DNA from: Bacteroidales bacterium
GTDB taxonomy: Bacteria; Bacteroidota; Bacteroidia; Bacteroidales; P3
NCBI GenBank assembly: GCA_009777915.1
Contig: WRKV01000009.1
Coordinates: forward strand, 1-32,636
Direction: 5' to 3'
DNA: 32,636 nucleotides
Shown here: positions 27,476 through 32,636 of the stretch, piece by piece
Layout of the letters: every line of letters begins with the position of its first letter
Numbering within the stretch: position 1 is the stretch's first letter
Program-made: the position numbers and the translations under genes
The notes under the pieces: generated by a model
What the model saw: the letters and a program-made list of their open reading frames with translations, nothing else
Told to the model about the DNA's origin: nothing
The model's database searches: none

Positions 27476-28015
27476 ATGAAATTTCATCGCTTTCACGTTT
27501 GGCTTTGTTTTGTCGCTGTTGCAGGATTGACAATGGGTTGCAATCAACAGAAATTTTCGTTGGTTTTTGATGAAAATTCACCTGCACAAACCATGAAAGA
27601 TGCAACGATTCAACACACCGATTCGGGTCGTTTGCAGATGATTATGTGGGGTGAGGAAATTTGGAATTATGATGATGAGGAGCAAACTCAGGAATTTCCC
27701 AAAAGCGTGAAAGCCACGTTTTACAGTGAAACCGGTAGAGTAAGTTCAATTATTACTGCTGATGAAGCCACCAATTGGCAACGAAAAAAACTGATGAACC
27801 TTCGGGGAAATGTGGTCATTCAAGATTTGAGAGATGGAAAAACAACCTACACCGAGGATTTTTGGTGGGATCAAGATAAAGGCGAAATTTATTCGAATGT
27901 GGCGGTGAGGCAGGTTGGCAGAGATGGTATGATACAACGAGGAACAGGTTTTCGATCGGATGAACAGATGAATAATTTTGTGATTTTCAATCCTCGTTTT
28001 ACAATGAATTTGTAA
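27476..28015 (+). CDS. lptC: LPS export ABC transporter periplasmic protein LptC
   Basis: Lipoprotein-like N-terminus (GCNQQ), PAQTMKDATIQHTDSGRLQMIMWG, VKATFYSETGRVSSIITADEA. Confidence 0.75.
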   Translation: MKFHRFHVWLCFVAVAGLTMGCNQQKFSLVFDENSPAQTMKDATIQHTDSGRLQMIMWGEEIWNYDDEEQTQEFPKSVKATFYSETGRVSSIITADEATNWQRKKLMNLRGNVVIQDLRDGKTTYTEDFWWDQDKGEIYSNVAVRQVGRDGMIQRGTGFRSDEQMNNFVIFNPRFTMNL

Positions 28016-29286
28016 TGGATTTACTGCTGATTATTAGTATTGTATTAGTGCTTTCCGCCTTTTTTTCAGGTATTGAAATCGCTTTCGTGAGTGCGAATAA
28101 ATTGAAAATTGAAGTCGATAAATCGAATCATGTTTTTTCGGCAAAACTATTGTCGCATTTTGCAAAAATGCCGTCGAAATTCATTATTTTCGTACTTCTC
28201 GGAAACAATATCACGTTGGTGATTTATGGTATTTATGCTGCCAAACTTTTGGATCCATGGATTGATCTGTGGCTTCCGCAGGCTTTGAACACGCAGTCGG
28301 TTTTATTGATTATTCAAACGATTATCGCAACAGCAGTGGTTTTGGTGTTTGCCGAATTTTTGCCCAAGACGTTGTTTCGCATCAATTCGAATCGAACATT
28401 ATCTGTTTTTTCGATTCCGATTATGTTGATTTATATCTTGCTTTATCCGGCGGTTTACGTGTTTATGGGACTTAGCAATTGGCTACTCAAGAAATTTTTT
28501 AAGCAAAAACCGGAAGAAAAAAAAATCACATTTTCGCCGATTGATGTGGATTATTATATTCAAGAATTCAGTAATGTTCCGAAAGAGGAAAACGAGATTA
28601 GTCAAGAGATTCAGATGGTGCAAAATGTGATGGATTTACAATATGCCAAGGTTCGCGAATCGATGGTTCCCCGTAAGGAAATCGTGGCTATTGATGTGAA
28701 TTCATCGCTTACGGAATTGCAGCAAAAATTCACGGAAACGGGCTTTTCGAGAATTTTGATTTTCAAAAATTCTGTAGATGAAATTATCGGTTATGTTCAT
28801 GCGTTTGATTTGTTCAAAAATCCGAAAACGATTCGCGATATTTTGCGAAAAGTAGAGATGGTTCCCGAAACGATGTTGGGCAATAAATTGATGAAAAACA
28901 TGATTGATAAAAAACGCAATATCACGGTGGTTGTAGATGAATTTGGCGGCACATCGGGTGTGATAACTTTGGAAGATTTAACGGAGGAAATTTTTGGTGA
29001 AATAGAGGATGAGTTTGATGTAGATGATTCGCTTGAACGCAAGATTGACGACAAGCGTTATATGTTTTCGGCACGTTTGGAAATTGATCATTTGAATCTG
29101 GAATTTGACTTGAAATTGCCTGAATCCGACGAATATGAAACCCTTGCAGGACTAATCACACATTATCACGAAAACATTCCGCAAAAAGGCGAGGAGATTA
29201 AAATTGCAGACCGATTTTTATTTCGTATTTTGCAAGCCACCGATGCCAAAATAGAGAAAGTCATGTTGACGATTGTAGAGGAATAA
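28015..29286 (+). CDS. Hemolysin/CNNM-CorC family protein (DUF21, tandem CBS, CorC_HlyC)
   Basis: SAFFSGIEIAFVSANKLKIE, VRESMVPRKEIVAIDV, VVVDEFGGTSGVITLEDLTEEIFGEIEDEFD. Confidence 0.9.
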   Translation: MDLLLIISIVLVLSAFFSGIEIAFVSANKLKIEVDKSNHVFSAKLLSHFAKMPSKFIIFVLLGNNITLVIYGIYAAKLLDPWIDLWLPQALNTQSVLLIIQTIIATAVVLVFAEFLPKTLFRINSNRTLSVFSIPIMLIYILLYPAVYVFMGLSNWLLKKFFKQKPEEKKITFSPIDVDYYIQEFSNVPKEENEISQEIQMVQNVMDLQYAKVRESMVPRKEIVAIDVNSSLTELQQKFTETGFSRILIFKNSVDEIIGYVHAFDLFKNPKTIRDILRKVEMVPETMLGNKLMKNMIDKKRNITVVVDEFGGTSGVITLEDLTEEIFGEIEDEFDVDDSLERKIDDKRYMFSARLEIDHLNLEFDLKLPESDEYETLAGLITHYHENIPQKGEEIKIADRFLFRILQATDAKIEKVMLTIVEE

Positions 29287-29298
29287 AATTATTTACAC

Positions 29299-30468
29299 AT
29301 GAAATTAACCGCAAAAACCATGAAAGGATTGGAGCCCGTTTTGGCTAAGGAATTAGCCGATTTGGGTGCAACCAACATTGAAATAGGCAATCGTGCCGTG
29401 CTGTTCGAAGGGGATCAAAAAATTCTGTATCGTGCTAATTACGAATGTCGTACGGCGTTAGCAATTTTGAAACCTTTGGCGGATTTTCAAATTCGCACGC
29501 AAGAGGATTTATACGATAAGATTGTGAGTATGGCATGGGAAAAACAGTTTTGTGTCGACACGAAAATTTTGGTAGATGCGTTTTGCATTGATTCTGTTTT
29601 CACACACACCAAATTTGTTTCACAACGTGCGAAAGACGGTATTGTCGACCATTTCCGGAGATTGTTTCACAAACGACCGTTCGTAGATTTTGAAAATCCT
29701 GACGTCAGAATAGATGTATATTTGTACAAAAATCGTTGTGTGATTTCGTTGAACAGTTCGGGTGAATCGTTGCATCGCAGAAATTATCGCATTCAAGCGA
29801 ATCAAGCCCCCATCAACGAAGTGCTGGCAGCCGGCATGATTGCGTTGAGCGAGTGGGACGCCAAAACAAATTTTTACGATCCCATGTGCGGTTCGGGAAC
29901 ATTGTTGATTGAAGCGGCGATGAAAGCCTGCAATATGCCGGCACAATTTTATCGAAAAAAATTCGCATTTCAACATTGGAATGATTTTGACACGATGCTC
30001 TGGAAACAAGTACAGGAGGAGGCTGTAGCGAATATCGGCGATCCTGAATGTGAAATTTTCGGTTCGGATATTTCTGAGGAAAATTTGTATATTGCCGAAC
30101 AAAATATCAAACAATCTCGTTTGCACAAAGACATTGACATTCGTTTGGGTGATTTTTTGAAATTAGATCCGCCGGTTGATGTTTCGACAGGCTCTGCAAT
30201 CACCGGAACGATTATCACGAATCCGCCGTATGGCGTGCGTTTGAATGTTGATGACCTGATTGAAATGTATAAAGGTATTGGCGACAAACTCAAACAAGAT
30301 TACAAAAATTGGACAGCGTGGTTTATCAGTTCGGATGCGGATGCGATGAAAAATTTCGGGTTACATCCGTCGAAAAAAATCGAATTGTACAACGGTGCGT
30401 TAGTGTGTAAGTTTCAGAAGTTTGAAATGTATGAAGGTTCTAAGAAAAAATCAAAAAATGCAGAATAA
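29299..30468 (+). CDS. THUMP-domain class I SAM RNA methyltransferase (RlmL-like)
   Basis: MKGLEPVLAKELADLGA, NFYDPMCGSGTLLIEAAM, TNPPYGVRLN. Confidence 0.9.
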   Translation: MKLTAKTMKGLEPVLAKELADLGATNIEIGNRAVLFEGDQKILYRANYECRTALAILKPLADFQIRTQEDLYDKIVSMAWEKQFCVDTKILVDAFCIDSVFTHTKFVSQRAKDGIVDHFRRLFHKRPFVDFENPDVRIDVYLYKNRCVISLNSSGESLHRRNYRIQANQAPINEVLAAGMIALSEWDAKTNFYDPMCGSGTLLIEAAMKACNMPAQFYRKKFAFQHWNDFDTMLWKQVQEEAVANIGDPECEIFGSDISEENLYIAEQNIKQSRLHKDIDIRLGDFLKLDPPVDVSTGSAITGTIITNPPYGVRLNVDDLIEMYKGIGDKLKQDYKNWTAWFISSDADAMKNFGLHPSKKIELYNGALVCKFQKFEMYEGSKKKSKNAE

Positions 30469-30493
30469 ATTTGTTTATTTCAGATATTTTTCG

Positions 30494-30501
30494 TATCTTT
30501 G
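30494..30501 (+). promoter_or_regulatory. Bacteroidota promoter element TATCTTTG upstream of rpsP
   Basis: TAnnTTTG consensus. Confidence 0.6.
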
Positions 30502-30538
30502 CACTCCAATTTTGGAAAACAACAAAAAATAAAACATT

Positions 30539-31294
30539 ATGCCGGTAAGAATCAGACTACAAAGACACGGTAAGAAAGGTCAACCTTTCTACCACATTGT
30601 CGTAGCGGATGGTCGTGCACCACGAGACGGAAGATTTATCGAAAAGCTCGGCACGTACAACCCTATGACTAATCCTGCAACCGTTTTGGTTGACGTGGAT
30701 CAAGCCGTTAAATGGATGCGCAACGGAGCACAACCATCTGACACAGTAAAAACGCTGCTTTCGCACAAAGGTGCTATGCTCAAACATCACTTGTTGAAGG
30801 GTGTTGACAAAGGTGCATTGACCGTTGAACAAGCTGAAGCGAAATTTGAAACATGGGTTGCAGAAAAAGAAAGTAAAATCAATGCGGCTGTGGTTGCGGG
30901 CAAAAACGCTGCTCGTGATGCTGCAAAAAAACGCTTAGAGGCTGAGGAGAAAGTAAACGAAGCCAAAGCCAAAGCCGTTGAAAAGAAAAAACTTGCTGCT
31001 AAAAAAGCAAGCGAACCTGTTGCAGAGGAAGTTCCGGCAGAGGAAACTGCTACAACTGAGGAAACTCCGGTTGTTGAGGAAGCACCTGCTACTGAGGAAA
31101 CTCCGGTTGTTGAAGAAACACCTGCTGCTGAGGAAACTCCGGTTGTTGAGGAAGCACCTGCTACTGAGGAAACTCCGGTTGTTGAAGAAACACCTGCTGC
31201 TGAGGAAACTCCGGTTGTTGAGGAAACACCTGCGGCAGAGGAGACTCCGGTTGTTGAGGAGACACCTGCAACAGAGGAAACTCCCGCAGAATAA
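30539..31294 (+). CDS. rpsP: 30S ribosomal protein S16 with long C-terminal Ala/Glu/Pro/Thr/Val repeat extension
   Basis: PVRIRLQRHGKKGQPFYHIVVADGRAPRDGRFIEKLGTYNP. Confidence 0.95.
   Translation: MPVRIRLQRHGKKGQPFYHIVVADGRAPRDGRFIEKLGTYNPMTNPATVLVDVDQAVKWMRNGAQPSDTVKTLLSHKGAMLKHHLLKGVDKGALTVEQAEAKFETWVAEKESKINAAVVAGKNAARDAAKKRLEAEEKVNEAKAKAVEKKKLAAKKASEPVAEEVPAEETATTEETPVVEEAPATEETPVVEETPAAEETPVVEEAPATEETPVVEETPAAEETPVVEETPAAEETPVVEETPATEETPAE
31050..31287 (+). repeat. Degenerate 36 bp (12 aa) tandem repeat EETPVVEE(A/T)PA(T/A) in rpsP
   Basis: Repeated GAGGAAACTCCGGTTGTTGAGGAAGCACCTGCTACT units, about 6 copies. Confidence 0.95.
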
Positions 31295-31343
31295 TTTTTG
31301 CAAAATTCTTGTAAGGGCGAACCGATGCGTTCGCTCTTTTTTT

Positions 31344-31868
31344 TTACGTCAAATAAAAATCAATCAATCCTTCCGGTGCATGTGTAGTCATACTGCGGGT
31401 TTCACGATTCACGTCCACAATAAACTCGTCGATAATCGGAATTAAAATTTCTTTTCCGTTCGGATGTTTGATTTGAAAAATCGGTTGAGGTCCGTTATCC
31501 ATGATGTTTTCAAGTGTTCCGAGTTCGCCGTGATTAGCATCTTTCATCGAAAAACCAATTACTTCGTGAAAATAAAATTTATGACCGTCTAATTTCGGCA
31601 AAGCCGCTAATGGCAAGTATAATTTCGCACCGATCAAGGATTGCACATTGTCGGTGTTCACATCTTGAAACTGCACCACAGCGTGATTATTTTTTAGTCG
31701 AATGGTTTGGATAAAGTAGGGGATGAGTTGCCCTTTCAATTCTACGAAAACAGCATCTAATTTCGCATAATTTTTAGGTTCGTCCACATCAAGAAAAATA
31801 TCCACTTCGCCTTTATAGCCGAAAGGTTTAGTGATTTTTCCGAGATAAAAACAGTCGGTAATGTTCAT
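31344..31868 (-). CDS. rimM: Ribosome maturation factor RimM
   Basis: FYLGKITKPFGYKGEVDIFLDVD, VIGFSMKDANHGELGTLENIMDNGPQPIFQI, ILIPIIDEFIVDVN. Confidence 0.92.
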   Translation of the reverse strand: MNITDCFYLGKITKPFGYKGEVDIFLDVDEPKNYAKLDAVFVELKGQLIPYFIQTIRLKNNHAVVQFQDVNTDNVQSLIGAKLYLPLAALPKLDGHKFYFHEVIGFSMKDANHGELGTLENIMDNGPQPIFQIKHPNGKEILIPIIDEFIVDVNRETRSMTTHAPEGLIDFYLT

Positions 31869-32028
31869 TGGTTTTTTGGTCTAAAATTTTTTTGCAAAGA
31901 TACGAAATTTTTTGAATTTTTCTTAATACTTTTTTTTATTACTTTTTTGTGCCCAAAAAAGTAACCAAAAAAGGCTTTCAGGAAAAATATGATCTCCGCC
32001 TGCGGCTCCGACTTTTTCCTGCGGTTTG

Positions 32029-32066
32029 GTATTCGGTCGCTTTGCGACCTCATGGTTTTTTACGCT
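32029..32066. repeat. Dispersed repeat GTATTCGGTCGCTTTGCGACCTCATGGTTTTTTACGCT
   Basis: Near-identical to 11867-11905. Confidence 0.8.
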
Positions 32067-32173
32067 TCGCCTCTTGCCGTCATGTCGACCGGAGCCACCA
32101 TTCCCGTCATGTCGAGCGTAGCCACGAAGTGGCGAAGTCGAGACATCCCCCTGCTATTGACCGTTCCGAATTT

Positions 32174-32201
32174 GTATGGGCGAGGCATGCCTCGCCCCTA
32201 C
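32174..32201. repeat. Palindrome GTATGGGCGAGGCATGCCTCGCCCCTAC
   Basis: Same family as 23539-23566 and 1442-1469. Confidence 0.9.
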
Positions 32202-32218
32202 ACTTCACACTTCACGGA

Positions 32219-32256
32219 TTTGCATATTCCAAAAAAAATTTGTATCTTTGCAAAAA
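32219..32256 (+). promoter_or_regulatory. Promoter block of leader copy 3
   Basis: TTTGCATATTCCAAAAAAAATTTGTATCTTTGCAAAAAA, matches 21892-21930. Confidence 0.7.
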
Positions 32257-32272
32257 ATCTAACACATCGCCT

Positions 32273-32293
32273 ATGAAAAAACCGCGTAGTTAA
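32273..32293 (+). CDS. Putative leader peptide MKKPRS
   Basis: ATG AAA AAA CCG CGT AGT TAA directly downstream of the promoter block and upstream of the stem-loop. Confidence 0.3.
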   Translation: MKKPRS

Positions 32294-32337
32294 GTACGCA
32301 AAAAAACATACTGAAAAGCGTTTTAGCTTATATTCGT

Positions 32338-32457
32338 GTACTTGAATCTTCGACAAATTCAAAAATCTAACGAGAGTAAAGGCAGTAACGCTCGCACAAT
32401 TAAGTGTGGGCTTTACTCAATTATCCGTTAGATTAGGCCGTCGAAGACCTCAAGTGC
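32338..32457 (+). ncRNA. Long stacked stem-loop leader, copy 3
   Basis: Nested pairs: GTACTTGA/TCAAGTGC (32338-45/32450-57), TCTTCGAC/GTCGAAGA (32347-54/32440-47), AATCTAACG/CGTTAGATT (32364-72/32426-34), GAGTAAAG/CTTTACTC (32374-81/32411-18), CTCGCAC/GTGTGGG. Confidence 0.75.
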
Positions 32458-32488
32458 AGATAAACAAAGTTTTGTCCGCACTTTTTTT
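32454..32488 (+). terminator. Intrinsic-terminator-like hairpin GTGCAGATAAA-CAAAGT-TTTTGTCCGCAC followed by 7 T
   Basis: 10 paired positions, one mismatch and T-run; 5' arm shares bases with the outermost leader stem. Confidence 0.65.
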
Positions 32489-32540
32489 ATTGCCCTAAAT
32501 CATAAATCATAAATCATAAACCATAAATAACAAAACAATC

Positions 32541-32636
32541 ATGAAAAAAACAATTTTTATCTCAATCCTTATCGCAGCTTTTGCGACCCAAAGTTTTGCT
32601 CATTGTCCTATTCCTCAGTGGTGCCCATCAGCACCC
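32541..32636 (+). CDS. Third paralog of the secreted candidate DGR-target family, truncated by the window end
   Basis: MKKTIFISILIAAFATQSFAHCPIPQWCPSAP, matching both other paralogs. Confidence 0.85.
   Translation, partial: MKKTIFISILIAAFATQSFAHCPIPQWCPSAP

Noticed and set aside
31050-31287. Possible CRISPR-like array because of regular repeats
   Set aside because: Units are contiguous, in-frame and coding (rpsP tail), with no spacers; no cas genes in the window.

Overview
AT-rich Bacteroidota-type chromosomal window. Most of it is ordinary housekeeping gene content: rluB-like, AsmA-like, birA, ispE, lspA, TraR/DksA-like, ileS, DUF2851, smpB, endo/exonuclease/phosphatase, DUF3078, aroE, DUF368, TPR, recN, DUF4835, tRNA-Phe(GAA), coaX, an outer-membrane protein, TPR, lptC, a CNNM/CorC-type protein, a THUMP/RlmL-like methyltransferase, rpsP and rimM. 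Bacteroidota promoters (TTTG-N19/20-TAnnTTTGCA) are visible in many gaps. The unusual component is a family of three paralogous secreted-protein genes at the left edge, the middle and the right edge (149-1438, 22207-23526, 32541-end). (i) Their N-terminal regions are nearly the same. Where the C-terminus is visible (two copies), it is strongly diverged and looks like a 'Fibrobacter major paralogous'/C-type-lectin-like variable region of diversity-generating retroelement (DGR) targets, ending in a shared GGGTTCGC..TGCGGTGTGTG tract. (ii) Each visible VR-like end is followed within about 13-20 nt by a 28-34 nt near-perfect palindrome. (iii) Each gene is preceded by an apparently structured leader: promoter, a long stacked stem-loop of about 110-120 nt, an intrinsic-terminator-like hairpin with a T-run, a conserved TTTTATTGCCCTAAA tract and (C)ATAAATC repeats, then the ATG. 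In the two complete leaders the stem sequences differ but the architecture is preserved, and the outermost stem overlaps the 5' arm of the terminator, which suggests an attenuator or switch. No reverse transcriptase, Avd or template repeat is in the window, so a DGR would have to act in trans. Secondary observations: repeat-derived in-frame segments in ileS and ispE, convergent overlap of birA and ispE 3' ends, a ~110 bp dispersed element in two promoter regions, and a tandem-repeat acidic tail on ribosomal protein bS16. All assignments are from reading the sequence; no database or folding computation was run.
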